Source: Planctomycetales bacterium 4484_113 (GTDB taxonomy: Bacteria > 4484-113). Taken from it: DNA of 33,662 bases. The position numbers and the translations under genes are program-made. The notes beneath the pieces were generated by a model. The model did not search any database. It was not told where the DNA came from and saw nothing but the letters and a program-made list of their open reading frames with translations. The DNA lies in NCBI GenBank assembly GCA_002050035.1, contig MVCR01000014.1, forward strand, positions 1 through 33,662, written 5' to 3'. Positions 15,801-24,484 of the stretch are shown piece after piece (positions within the stretch are counted from its first letter, which is position 1; each line of letters opens with the position of its first letter).

Positions 15801-16092
15801 TCAGGAAGCTTCCACACAATGAGGTAGTTCCCCTCCACGGAATCCTCGGCGGACAGCACCGACTCGCATGCCTCCAGAGCGGTTAGCGTGGAGAGGTCGT
15901 GGAACCGCATTCCCCTCCACGGAATCCTCGGCGGACAGCACCGACTCGCATGCCTCCAGAGCGGTTAGCGTGGAGAGGTCGTGGAACCGCAGCGGGGCGG
16001 CGACCCAGAGCATAGGCCCCACTTCACCCGCATCGCGGTAGGCACGTTTCTCGGTGAAGATGCGCGCGACCTCCTCCCGCATTCGTTCAGCA
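15801..16092 (-). pseudogene. Out-of-frame C-terminal remnant of the hydantoinase-family gene
   Basis: One frame away from the main gene the minus strand continues as a convincing protein: GAERMREEVARIF, then TEKRAYRDAGEVGP, then LSAEDSVEGN. Removing one G from the GGG near 16090-16092 would join DR of the main ORF to GAERM in frame. Removing one copy of the 82-bp duplication would let it end as NYLIVWKLPEV with a stop at 15794-15796. As it stands, the frame runs into a garbled tail and stops at 15801. Confidence 0.6.
15828..15991. repeat. Perfect 82-bp tandem duplication
   Basis: Bases 15828-15909 and 15910-15991 are identical by eye over all 82 positions. Since 82 is not a multiple of three, the second copy shifts the reading frame of the gene it lies in. 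The absence of any difference suggests a very recent event or an assembly artefact. Confidence 0.9.
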
Positions 16093-17982
16093 CCCTCTAT
16101 CTGCTGCCACTGGCACCCACCCGCGCATGAGCAGACGGCTTCGCCCCAGCCGGTCAAGTAGCAGCAGGTAGCGTCTTCTTCCCAGCCAGCCACTCCGTCT
16201 CTCTACAGCGAAGGCGATGAAGCTGGCGTTGGCGAAAACATCGTCCAGCGAGACGTCCGCTTCCACCCCCAGCAGCTCACGCGCGCGCTCCAGCAGCTCA
16301 TCCGGCGAAAGCTGCCCCGCTCGCTCAAAAGGACGCTCCGCCGTGGCTGTCACGCGCAGCATACCTGCGCTTGCCTCATATCGATAGTCGAAGCTCGCCC
16401 TTTCTGGAGGAATACCGGTTACTGAAAGCTCTGCAATCGCCAGTTCTCGGGCATGTTCGATATCAGCGGAACTGCCATCCGCAGATGGAATACGCACGCT
16501 CACGGTGGACGCGGCGAGTGCGGCGCCAACTGCGCTTATCTGAGGATACCGGGCGACGACGTCAAAGGGCAGCTTCAGCTCGCGCGAGATGAAGGGAAGC
16601 GCCGAATACACTCCACCGCCTCCGCCAACCAGTCGCATAAGAGCACGCTCCGGCTTGAAACTCCGGGTGTACTCAGCCACCGCCGGACGCACTCTCGCGG
16701 CAATGCGCGCAGTCACCACTCGCAGAAGCGCTTCTTCAGTCAGTTCCAGTCGCTCCAGCAGCGCGGCGAAAGGAGCCCGCAGTTTGTCCCGCTCGCAGAA
16801 CGCATCGTCCTCTTGCGGAATCACCCCTTGCAGGTTGGCGAAATCAGTAAGTGTGAAGCCGGCGCGGCTGCCATCTGCGAGCTGCCACGCGTAGTAGGTG
16901 GACGCCGCGTCCCCTTCTTGGTACACAACCAATCTCCCCGCTGCCATCTCACTCTCGGGAACGAAAGAAAGGTACTTCAGACCCGCCACGTGAGCACTGC
17001 GCGGTCCCAGCGTCACCCCACCATGGCGGTCACGTCCGATGAGGGAGCCGCCACCAAGCGCCACCGTTCGCAGATCCAGCGTTTCCACCTGCAAGCGGTG
17101 TCCTCCCACCGACGCCGGACGGAAACCGACTCGACCCTGATGAATGAACGCAATGTCGGTCGAGGTTCCGCCGACTTCCAGGAAGAGCCCCAGGTTCACG
17201 CCGGCGAAGTGAAGCGCTGCTGCCGCTCCCGCTGCCGGTCCCGACAGCAAGCAGCTCAAAGGCTTGCGGAACACCACTTCCGCTGGCATCACCCCGCCAT
17301 CGCTCTTCAGCACCATCAGCGGAAGTCCCGGCGCCACCGATTGCAGAGCCCGCTCGGTGAAGTCCAGCGTTGCCAGCATCGTCGGCAGCATCGCGCAGTT
17401 AAGAATACCGGTCTTCACTCGGGACTTCACTCCCAGCAGGCGCGAGATCTCCGTTGCCGGTTGCAGGAGCACAGCTCTCCCAGGCTCGTCCGCCTCCGCG
17501 ATCCAGCGCCGGCATACCTCCCGCTCCAACTCGCCTTCCGAATCCACCAGCGTCTCGGCAACCAGCGTTGGCCGGTCGAGCTTCGGAGCTGACGGGATGC
17601 GGCTACGCAGATGAAGCGCGATCTCCACGGGAACCCTGCTTTCGGGTGAAAGGCGGAAGCTGCGAAACCCCAGTTGCCGGCGCAGCAAGAATCCTTCGCC
17701 AGGTCGATAGAAAACGTGCACCGCTACCGGAGAGAGGTCCCCCTCCAGCAGGGCATTGGTTGCCTGCGTGGTCGAGTGGTTCACCGCAGCCACGCTCTCT
17801 GGCGGAATCCCTTCAAGCAGTTCCTTCAGGCAGGCTGCCACGCCCGCCGCCACGCCCATCTGTGCCCGGTGAGTGGTTGGCACCCTCACTGACTTCACCA
17901 ATCGCGTCTCGGCATCCAGCAACACGCCATGGGTGAAGGTGCCTCCAACATCAATGCCCAGTCGCAGCTTCCCGCTATTCAT
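16087..17982 (-). CDS. Hydantoinase/oxoprolinase-family protein, C-terminus frameshifted
   Basis: This protein has the ASKHA-type ATPase fold of the hydantoinase A/5-oxoprolinase family. The N-terminal phosphate motif is GIDVGGTFTHGVLLDAET, followed by NHSTTQATNALLEG, LSGPAAGAAAALHFAG and VGGTSTDIAFIHQGR. Related enzymes couple ATP hydrolysis to ring opening or carboxylation; the substrate cannot be told. The frame ends at 16087 after AADRGC, but a well-formed continuation exists in the next frame, so about 60-70 C-terminal residues appear detached. It follows DUF92 by five bases, without a recognisable ribosome site. No HyuB-type partner gene is present. Confidence 0.75.
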   Translation of the reverse strand: MNSGKLRLGIDVGGTFTHGVLLDAETRLVKSVRVPTTHRAQMGVAAGVAACLKELLEGIPPESVAAVNHSTTQATNALLEGDLSPVAVHVFYRPGEGFLLRRQLGFRSFRLSPESRVPVEIALHLRSRIPSAPKLDRPTLVAETLVDSEGELEREVCRRWIAEADEPGRAVLLQPATEISRLLGVKSRVKTGILNCAMLPTMLATLDFTERALQSVAPGLPLMVLKSDGGVMPAEVVFRKPLSCLLSGPAAGAAAALHFAGVNLGLFLEVGGTSTDIAFIHQGRVGFRPASVGGHRLQVETLDLRTVALGGGSLIGRDRHGGVTLGPRSAHVAGLKYLSFVPESEMAAGRLVVYQEGDAASTYYAWQLADGSRAGFTLTDFANLQGVIPQEDDAFCERDKLRAPFAALLERLELTEEALLRVVTARIAARVRPAVAEYTRSFKPERALMRLVGGGGGVYSALPFISRELKLPFDVVARYPQISAVGAALAASTVSVRIPSADGSSADIEHARELAIAELSVTGIPPERASFDYRYEASAGMLRVTATAERPFERAGQLSPDELLERARELLGVEADVSLDDVFANASFIAFAVERRSGWLGRRRYLLLLDRLGRSRLLMRGWVPVAADRGC

Positions 17983-17987
17983 CAGCC

Positions 17988-18842
17988 CTACCCCAGCCAG
18001 GCTGCAAGCCCGCAGGCCGCCAGTCCCGCCACCGCCGTGCTCGCCAGATTCGTCAGATTATTTCCCCAGGCTTTGTAGCGCTGCTCGGCAAGCTCTCCCA
18101 GCACCGAGTCAAACGCGTTCCCGATGATGGCTCCGGCCGCAATCGCCACCAGGAAGCCCCAGCTTGTGCCCATATGCATCAACCATGCCGCAAGGACGAA
18201 GAGCAATACCGTCAACAGCATCACACTGGTGCCGAGAACACTCACTCCGCCGGTAGTGCCGGCGAGCACCCGCTGCCGCCTGATAAGCAGATAGGTTCCA
18301 CCGCGGGTGGTCACGCCCACCTCATGACTCGCCGTATCAGCCGCAGCCGATGCCAGACTCGCAACCAGTCCCGCAATCAGCGCCGACGACGCGGGAAAGG
18401 AAGTGGCGAGATTCCTCCACAGTGCCAGCGGACAGCTCGCAGCCGTCAATCCAGGATGCCAGAACTGCACGTCGAACAAGTAGTATGCAAGCGCGAAGGC
18501 GCAACCAACCGCTCCGTTCGCAGCCATCTGCTTCCAGTCGGGCGACAGGCGCGGACGCTTCTGCGGAAGCTCTTCCTCCACCACCAGCGGCGGTTGCGCA
18601 CCCGTCGCTTCCGCTTCCCGTATCTGCGCTTTCTCCCGCCACAGGCGTATCTGATGCGAGAGATGCGTGCTGATAGGGAAGAAAAGCGCCAGTATGATAA
18701 TGCCCGGCACGCCGGCTCCAAGCAGTATTATGAACGCCACGACGAAACCGAAGAGCGCTGCCGGGATGCTGATGAGATCCGCCGACCAGGCGAGTCCCGC
18801 AAGAACGAAAGCAACCAGTCCTGCATCAAGTAGCCGGTACAT
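17988..18842 (-). CDS. DUF92-family integral membrane protein
   Basis: This protein of about 284 residues has some seven membrane helices. It carries the DUF92 core ADTASHEVGVTTRGG, then LAGTTGGVSVLGT, then an IGNAFDSVLGELAEQ helix and an NNLTNLASTAVAGL end. Plant VTE6, a phytyl-phosphate kinase, belongs to this family, so a prenyl- or lipid-phosphate kinase role is possible but not shown for bacterial members. A charged, partly cytoplasmic loop lies at about 70-105. ATG 18842, just after the pmbA stop, is preferred to the TTG at 18860 that overlaps it. Confidence 0.75.
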   Translation of the reverse strand: MYRLLDAGLVAFVLAGLAWSADLISIPAALFGFVVAFIILLGAGVPGIIILALFFPISTHLSHQIRLWREKAQIREAEATGAQPPLVVEEELPQKRPRLSPDWKQMAANGAVGCAFALAYYLFDVQFWHPGLTAASCPLALWRNLATSFPASSALIAGLVASLASAAADTASHEVGVTTRGGTYLLIRRQRVLAGTTGGVSVLGTSVMLLTVLLFVLAAWLMHMGTSWGFLVAIAAGAIIGNAFDSVLGELAEQRYKAWGNNLTNLASTAVAGLAACGLAAWLG

Positions 18843-18846
18843 CTCG

Positions 18847-20178
18847 CTACTGCCCGGCAACCATCATTTTCTTCACTCGAAGCGTCGGCGCATAGAACGG
18901 ACGCGTAAGGTCAAGGTCGTCTCCCACACCGTCGATATCGTGCAGCAGATCCAGCATTTGCGCGGCGATAGTGACCTTGCTCACCGGCTCGGCGACCTTG
19001 CCCTGACGAATGCACCAACCTCGCGCACCCGCCGAGAACATACCCGAAGTTACATCTAGCCCTCTGCCCATCATATCGTGCACCAGGAAACCATCATCAA
19101 TCTCTGCCAGCAGCTCGTCAACCGGCGTTGTCCCGTTGAGTATGTGCAGGTTGTAAGTGCCGATTGCGGGTACCCCCGAATAACCGGCACGCTGGGCGTT
19201 TCCAGTCGGTTCCATCCCTGCACGGTGCGCGGAGTAGAGGTTGTGGAAGTAGTACTTGATTATGCCTTGCGCCACCACATCTTTGCGGCGGGTGGGCACC
19301 CCTTCACCGTCCCACAGCGCCGACTCGATACCGCCGGGCAGGAGAGGGTCTTCCCGCAGGTTCACAAGCTCGCTTCCAATCGCCTCTCCCATCTTGCCGG
19401 CAAGAAAGCTCACACCCATATTCACCTGCTCACCGTCCAGAGCCTGCGCGAGAAAGCTCAGGAGCTGTCCCGCAGCAAGGGGAGTGAAAACCACGGTGCG
19501 CTCGCCGGATGCAACCGGCTTGCCGCCCAGAAGCGATACCGCGAGGCTCCCCGCCTCCTGCCCCAAACGCTTGGGAGCGAACAGCTCACGGCGCAACCGT
19601 CTCACACTGTAGCTATACGCTTGCTCCAGTCCGTCGGCGCCTTCGGCCAGCGCTTCCACTGACAGGGAGTATGCCGTCAGTGTGTTCGCCAGCTCTACGC
19701 CGTTCGAGTTGGCAAGCCAGACCGAGCTCCGTCGGCTACTCGCGCGCGCCTCCGCCACCCGCTTCACGCCGTCAACCTGCAACGCCGACTGCTCCATCTC
19801 CCGCGCCTGTTCGGTCAGCCAGTGCGGGCCGATTTCAGCGTCATCGGCGGCGGCAATGTCCACCTCTTCAACTTCCTCCTTCGGTGCGAGCAGATTGTGC
19901 TCATCGGGCTCGATCACAGAGAGAACCGAATCCAGCGTCTCCTCAACTTCCCTCAGACCCGTCGCGGAGAAATCAGTCGTATAGGTGAAAGCGAGCCGCC
20001 CAGCCTTCAGCGCTCGCACACCTAGACCGCGGCTGGAACTCTCTTCCAGCTTCTCCACCTTGCGCTCCCGCACCAGAACCTCCATCGCATCGTCCTCGCG
20101 GTGGTAAAGCTCTACGCCATCCATACCGTTCCGGAGCAGTTTCTCCATGAAGTCCAAGAACGCCTGTCTCAGCAGCAT
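18847..20178 (-). CDS. pmbA: PmbA/TldE-type modulator-of-gyrase family protein
   Basis: This 443-residue protein belongs to the TldD/PmbA family, whose heterodimer degrades or matures small peptides. The HExxxH zinc motif of TldD is absent, which identifies the TldE (PmbA) subunit type. Family features include RERKVEKLEESSSRGLGVRA near the N-terminus, LSGxx-type SLLGGKPVASGERTVVF, and the C-terminal GRGLDVTSGMFSAGARGWCI. No tldD lies in this window. The start at 20178 has an extended -10 box six bases upstream and is favoured over 20211. It heads a minus-strand unit with DUF92 and the hydantoinase gene. Confidence 0.85.
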   Translation of the reverse strand: MLLRQAFLDFMEKLLRNGMDGVELYHREDDAMEVLVRERKVEKLEESSSRGLGVRALKAGRLAFTYTTDFSATGLREVEETLDSVLSVIEPDEHNLLAPKEEVEEVDIAAADDAEIGPHWLTEQAREMEQSALQVDGVKRVAEARASSRRSSVWLANSNGVELANTLTAYSLSVEALAEGADGLEQAYSYSVRRLRRELFAPKRLGQEAGSLAVSLLGGKPVASGERTVVFTPLAAGQLLSFLAQALDGEQVNMGVSFLAGKMGEAIGSELVNLREDPLLPGGIESALWDGEGVPTRRKDVVAQGIIKYYFHNLYSAHRAGMEPTGNAQRAGYSGVPAIGTYNLHILNGTTPVDELLAEIDDGFLVHDMMGRGLDVTSGMFSAGARGWCIRQGKVAEPVSKVTIAAQMLDLLHDIDGVGDDLDLTRPFYAPTLRVKKMMVAGQ

Positions 20179-20193
20179 GGCGCGATTGTAGCA
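20176..20193 (-). promoter_or_regulatory. pmbA: Leaderless promoter of pmbA
   Basis: The minus strand reads TGcTACAAT, cgcgcc, ATG. All 18 bases are identical to the trmO promoter/start at 3625-3642. Confidence 0.6.
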
Positions 20194-20275
20194 CAGCTCT
20201 CTCTCGCCCAAAGAGCAAGGATCACATCGGCTCCCGCGGGCAAATCCGCAAGCCGCATCGTGTCCGGCATAACGC

Positions 20276-20293
20276 TGGTATAATCTTAGAGTG
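20276..20293 (+). promoter_or_regulatory. Leaderless promoter of the mono-haem lipoprotein gene
   Basis: TGgTATAAT is followed by six bases (cttaga) and GTG at 20291. A second start, ATG, follows immediately at 20294. Confidence 0.6.
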
Positions 20294-20785
20294 ATGACGC
20301 CGCACCGTCACCATAGGATGAACGCACTCGCAAGCAGGCACGCACTCACGCTGGCTCTGCTCGTGTTTGTTGTGCTGCTGGCTTGTGCCGCGACGGTCGC
20401 TTCCTGCCATCCCCGAAGCCGTGCGCAAACAAAGAGCGGCGCGGTGCCTCAAGGAAACGTCGACCTCAACGAGCCAGCTCCAGAACCGCCATCGCAAGGG
20501 CCTGGGCTGGGCGACATTGCGCATATGACGACCGAGGAGCTGTGGGTCAGCCGCTGCAGCCAGTGCCACAAGAAGGAGCTGGGACTTGACAAGTATAAGG
20601 GTCGTGAGTGGCATCCCATCATCGCTCGAATGATGAAGAAGCCACTCTCACACATTAACGCGGCAATAGCGAGGGAGCTGTACGTCTATCTCTACAAGAA
20701 AACCGCGGGCGAGGAGCCGCCCGACATAGAGGAATACGAGAACGCGCCGGTCTCATCGGCGGGAGAGACTTTTGGCGGCGACTGA
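20291..20785 (+). CDS. Exported mono-haem cytochrome c-like protein
   Basis: This 164-residue protein has an N-terminal hydrophobic segment with Cys in lipobox-like settings (LLAC or VASC), so it is exported and possibly lipid-anchored. A Pro/Glu-rich linker precedes the single haem-binding motif CSQCH. Downstream, WHPIIARMMKKP offers a candidate distal Met, and a helix HINAAIARELYVYLYKK ends the domain, as in small class I-like cytochromes that begin ELWVSRCSQCH. An electron-transfer role in the envelope is inferred; the partner is unknown. The GTG at 20291 fits a leaderless mRNA; ATG 20318 would also leave the signal intact. Confidence 0.7.
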   Translation: MMTPHRHHRMNALASRHALTLALLVFVVLLACAATVASCHPRSRAQTKSGAVPQGNVDLNEPAPEPPSQGPGLGDIAHMTTEELWVSRCSQCHKKELGLDKYKGREWHPIIARMMKKPLSHINAAIARELYVYLYKKTAGEEPPDIEEYENAPVSSAGETFGGD

Positions 20786-20821
20786 GCCGGCAGCCACGAT
20801 ACCTCTCCGTCGGCTACAGCT

Positions 20822-22354
20822 TCAGTCGAGACTCCCTACCGCGGCTTCGACTGCTTCCACAAACCGTCCCGACCGCACCACGTCCGCCAGCCGGTTGATG
20901 TCGTCATACAGCGGGCGATCCTCTTCCATAAACGCGACCTGCTCCCGCACCAGCTCATACGCCGCCTGACTGCCCTTACCGGGTCGATGCGGCTTGCGGA
21001 AGTCCAGCGCCTGCGCTCCCGCCAGAAGCTCAACCGCCAGCACGCCAGAGGCATTGTCAAGTATCTGACGCGTCTTGATTGCAGTCGTCATTGCCATGGA
21101 AACGAAGTCTTCCTGATCCGCCGCCGCCGGAATGGAGCCGGTCGCTGCCGGGTGCACCAGCACACGATTCTCCGCCACCAGCGAGCCCGCGGTGTACTGC
21201 GCGAGCATCAGCCCGCTCATCATTCCCGCACCGCGGGTCAGAAACGGCGGCAGACCGACTGAAAGATGCTGGTTCATCAGCCGATTGACGCGCCGCTCCG
21301 AGAGCACGCTCACAGCGGTAACGCCAATACCCAGCAGCTCCAGTGCGAAGCCGAGCGGAGTCCCTTGAAAGTTTGCACCGGTGACGACCTCACCATCATC
21401 GGGGAAGAAGAGCGGATTGTCCCCCACCCCGTTCAGTTCAATCTCAAACTGCTCGCGCGCAAAGCGCCACGCATCGCGTGCCGAGCCCGTCACCTGCGGA
21501 GTCGAGCGCAGCGAATACGCATCCTGCACCTTCTTCTTCCCCAGCGCGTCCCCGTAGAGCAGCTCGCTTCCTTCGGTAATCCGGCGGATGCTGGCCGCCG
21601 AAGCCACCGCCCCAGGATAGCCTCGCGCTCTGTGCAACCTCTCATCAAACGCCGCCATCTGCGCGTTGAGCGCTTCCAGCGTCATTGCCGCGGCGATCTC
21701 GCTCGTCTTCAGCCAGCGCCACGCGTCGTTGAGCTGCAGCGCTCCCATACCGGCAACCACGTTGGAGCCGTTGATGACGGCAAGCCCGTCGCGAGCTTCA
21801 AAGCTGACCGTCGGGATGCCGGCACGCTTCATAGCTTCCGCTCCCGGCATCCGCTCGCCCTCATAGAACGCCTCGCCCTCACCCATAAGCACCAGCGCAA
21901 TCTGACCCATAGGCGAGAGGTCCCCGCTCGCTCCCACCGAGCCGCGCTGGCATACCACTGGCGTAACTCCGCGATTGAGCATCGCCAGAAGCGTCTCGTC
22001 CACTACCGGACGCAATCCGGAAAGACCGTGGCAATGCACATTCAACCGCGACAGCATCGCCGCCCGCACATCCTCCTGCGCCATCGGCTCCCCATAACCT
22101 GCCGCATGGGAATAGACCAGATAGCGCTGAAATCGTTGCGTCTCTTCCGGCGTCAGCACAACTTCGGAAAGCTCACCAATGCCGGTGGTCACACCATACA
22201 TCACTTCAGCGCCGGCGACCTTCTCATCGAGGAAGGCGCGGCACCGACGAATGCGCTCCCAGGCATCCTGCGCGATTTCCACCGCTTCCCGCCCGCGCGC
22301 AACCAGCTCCAGCTTCTCAAGAGTAAGATGAGAACCATCAAGTACAACCGTCAT
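20822..22354 (-). CDS. hutH: Histidine ammonia-lyase
   Basis: This 510-residue enzyme of the aromatic amino-acid lyase family deaminates histidine to urocanate. GSVGASGDLSPMGQIAL contains the Ala-Ser-Gly (142-144) that cyclises to the MIO group. The catalytic Tyr lies in YGVTTGIG (Tyr53), where most HutH have YGVNTGFG, and SHAAG follows near 82-86. Those small differences leave a tyrosine ammonia-lyase or aminomutase possible, but the neighbouring hutI and cyclodeaminase genes favour histidine. GGAGG lies a few bases before the ATG at 22354. It is the last gene of a three-gene unit. Confidence 0.85.
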   Translation of the reverse strand: MTVVLDGSHLTLEKLELVARGREAVEIAQDAWERIRRCRAFLDEKVAGAEVMYGVTTGIGELSEVVLTPEETQRFQRYLVYSHAAGYGEPMAQEDVRAAMLSRLNVHCHGLSGLRPVVDETLLAMLNRGVTPVVCQRGSVGASGDLSPMGQIALVLMGEGEAFYEGERMPGAEAMKRAGIPTVSFEARDGLAVINGSNVVAGMGALQLNDAWRWLKTSEIAAAMTLEALNAQMAAFDERLHRARGYPGAVASAASIRRITEGSELLYGDALGKKKVQDAYSLRSTPQVTGSARDAWRFAREQFEIELNGVGDNPLFFPDDGEVVTGANFQGTPLGFALELLGIGVTAVSVLSERRVNRLMNQHLSVGLPPFLTRGAGMMSGLMLAQYTAGSLVAENRVLVHPAATGSIPAAADQEDFVSMAMTTAIKTRQILDNASGVLAVELLAGAQALDFRKPHRPGKGSQAAYELVREQVAFMEEDRPLYDDINRLADVVRSGRFVEAVEAAVGSLD

Positions 22355-22430
22355 TGAATTCCTCCCGCGTTACCCCAGCGACATAGCACACGCCACAAGC
22401 CTGATTGCACATACCAAGACCTCATTGCGC

Positions 22431-23045
22431 CTAGAGCCCAAGCTCCACTTTCACCGTCTCCATAGCCTGCTCCACCAGCCCCTGGAAGCGCTCACCGGTA
22501 TCGCCCAGCCATCGCTCGTACGGCTCTCGCGTGTCCGCATCCATGTTCCCCAAGTTGATTCGCACGTTGAACTCCGCTCCGCGGAACGCGGTTTCCAGGC
22601 AAGCCACCGCCACACCGACATCGCTGATGGCATTCTTGTTCCCGATTGGCGCCAGTTCAGCCGCCACTTCCAGCCCGCTGAGCGCCGTCTTCATCGTAGA
22701 TTGCGGAACCTCGATGCAGGCACGCTCCGCGTCCGCCATTTCGCGCTTCTGCTCTTCCGTCATTTCCTTCAGCTTGAAGAAGGCAAACAGGCGATTGAAC
22801 GCCGCGGTGTCTTCGTCCAGCAGCTCAACAAAACGGCTGCGCAGTTCCTCCGCGCGAGTAAGCAGATCATTCACCTGAGATTCCACATCCCGATACTTCT
22901 TCTTGCCAATGGTGAGATTGCACACCATGCTCAGAAGCGCGCATCCGAAAGCACCAACCGCTGCGGACACGCTCCCGCCGCCTGGTGCGGGCTTCTTCGA
23001 TGCCACCTCCGACAGAAGTTCCCGGTATCCCAGTTCTTTCAGCAT
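22431..23045 (-). CDS. Formiminotetrahydrofolate cyclodeaminase (FTCD C-terminal domain)
   Basis: This 204-residue all-helical protein is the stand-alone cyclodeaminase domain that turns 5-formimino-tetrahydrofolate into methenyl-tetrahydrofolate plus ammonia. The family signature PAPGGGSVSAAVGAFGCAL lies at about 20-38, followed by MVCNLTIGKKKY and the DEDTAAFN segment. The formiminotransferase domain that usually supplies its substrate is not fused to it nor encoded nearby. GGAGGAG precedes the ATG at 23045. It sits between hutI and hutH, which supports a role in histidine breakdown; some relatives act in serine-cycle C1 metabolism instead. Confidence 0.85.
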   Translation of the reverse strand: MLKELGYRELLSEVASKKPAPGGGSVSAAVGAFGCALLSMVCNLTIGKKKYRDVESQVNDLLTRAEELRSRFVELLDEDTAAFNRLFAFFKLKEMTEEQKREMADAERACIEVPQSTMKTALSGLEVAAELAPIGNKNAISDVGVAVACLETAFRGAEFNVRINLGNMDADTREPYERWLGDTGERFQGLVEQAMETVKVELGL

Positions 23046-23107
23046 AATCGCTCCTCCTTCCGAGGTTGAATATGACCATTCCTCATTCCGCGATTGAATG
23101 CCCCTCT

Positions 23108-24442
23108 TCAGAAGCGAATGATCTCATCCGAGCGAGCCGATCCCGCCGCCTGCTCCTGATTCGGGGCGAGGCTCTCCTTCATCACGCCCTTCTCCTTCAG
23201 TATCCCCCCTCCAGCGATGACCGTATCCACAAGATCGGCGCCGACTCCGTAGGCAAGGTCGCGGTAGTCATCCGTGGCAAGCACCAGAACATCGGCGTCA
23301 AAGCCGGGAGCGAGGCTGCCCTTAGTGTAGCCCCGCGAGAGTGCGAAGGCGGCGTTCTTGGTGAACGCAGCGATGCCTTCCTCGGCTCCTATCCCCAGTT
23401 CCAGACTCGCCAGCGTCATAATCAACGACGGGTCAAAGATATGGCTGGAGCCGGGATTTAGGTCGGTCGCCAGGGCAACCACCGCACCGGATTCAATCAA
23501 CAGCCGAGCCGGCGGTCGCAGCGGGCTCCTGCTGAAGAACGCCGCACCGGGAAGGAGCACGCAGACGGTATCACTGGCTGCTAGCCGCCGCGCCGTCTCC
23601 TCACCGATAGCGTCGAGGTGATCCACGCTCACCGCGCGCAGCTTCATCGCCAGGTCGGCAGCTCCGGCATCACTGAACTGGTCGGCGTGAAGCCGCAGTC
23701 TGAATCCAGCATCCGACGCTGCTCTGAGCACAAGCTCCGCTTCCGCAAGCGTGAAAGCCTGCTCGTCTACAAATACATCGCAGAACTCCGCCAGCCGCTG
23801 CTCCCTGATCGGCGTTAGCGCGGCGACTGCTTCCGCCACGTACTTCTGCCGGTGAGACTTCTTCTCCGGCGGAATGATATGAGCGCCCAGGTAAGTGGAA
23901 ACCAGCGTCCCAGCGAACTCATCCTTCAACCGCCTTAGGACCCGCAGCATCCGCAACTCGCCTTCCGTGGTCAGCGCATATCCACTCTTGCCCTCCAACG
24001 TGGTCACGCCATGGCGTACCAGCTCGCGTAGATTCCGCCGACCCACCGCCAGCAGCTCATCCTCACTTGCCCGCAGCGTCTGCTCTCGCGTATAGGCAAT
24101 CCCTCCACCCTCCGCGGCGATGTCCTGATAGCTCTTCCCCTGGCAGCGAGCGAAGAACTCACCGGCGCGACTGCCAGCCCAGATAAGATGATTGTGGCAA
24201 TCAACGAAGCCTGGCATTACCACGCGGTCGCCCGCATCCAGCTCGATCACCTCGGCATTCATCAGTGTGGTCGCGGGAGCCTGCGAGGAAACATAGGTTA
24301 TCTTCCCCGCGAAGCGGTCCAGACCAAGGAAGCCGCCAGCCAGAACATCAAGCTGCCCGAGCGATTCCCTGCGCTTCGGGAGGTGATGCGGCTCGCTCAG
24401 AGTGACAATGGGTCCGCTCGTACGAATGAGCAGCGAAATCAC
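23108..24442 (-). CDS. hutI: Imidazolonepropionase
   Basis: HutI hydrolyses imidazolone-propionate to N-formimino-glutamate in histidine breakdown. It is an amidohydrolase-fold metalloenzyme: MPGFVDCHNHLIWAGSR holds the metal ligands His83 and His85, HGVTTLEGKSGYAL is the substrate motif, and GAHIIPPE, LHADQFSD, VDHLDAIG and ALATDLNPGSS follow in the expected order. At 444 residues it is slightly longer than typical. The GTG start at 24442 is eight bases from a TGcTATACT box, so the mRNA has no or nearly no leader. It is the first gene of the unit; urocanase (hutU) is absent from the window. Confidence 0.88.
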   Translation of the reverse strand: MISLLIRTSGPIVTLSEPHHLPKRRESLGQLDVLAGGFLGLDRFAGKITYVSSQAPATTLMNAEVIELDAGDRVVMPGFVDCHNHLIWAGSRAGEFFARCQGKSYQDIAAEGGGIAYTREQTLRASEDELLAVGRRNLRELVRHGVTTLEGKSGYALTTEGELRMLRVLRRLKDEFAGTLVSTYLGAHIIPPEKKSHRQKYVAEAVAALTPIREQRLAEFCDVFVDEQAFTLAEAELVLRAASDAGFRLRLHADQFSDAGAADLAMKLRAVSVDHLDAIGEETARRLAASDTVCVLLPGAAFFSRSPLRPPARLLIESGAVVALATDLNPGSSHIFDPSLIMTLASLELGIGAEEGIAAFTKNAAFALSRGYTKGSLAPGFDADVLVLATDDYRDLAYGVGADLVDTVIAGGGILKEKGVMKESLAPNQEQAAGSARSDEIIRF

Positions 24443-24459
24443 AATGCGCTAGTATAGCA
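24440..24459 (-). promoter_or_regulatory. hutI: Leaderless or near-leaderless promoter of hutI
   Basis: TGcTATACT (24459-24451, minus) is followed by eight bases and the GTG at 24442. There is no ribosome binding site. Confidence 0.5.
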
Positions 24460-24484
24460 CCGTTTGCTTCCGCATCGCGTCTTC

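Noticed and set aside
16453-17592. 379-codon plus-strand ORF
   Set aside because: It is antisense to the well-supported hydantoinase gene, and its sequence is low in hydrophobic residues and rich in Arg, His and Gln.
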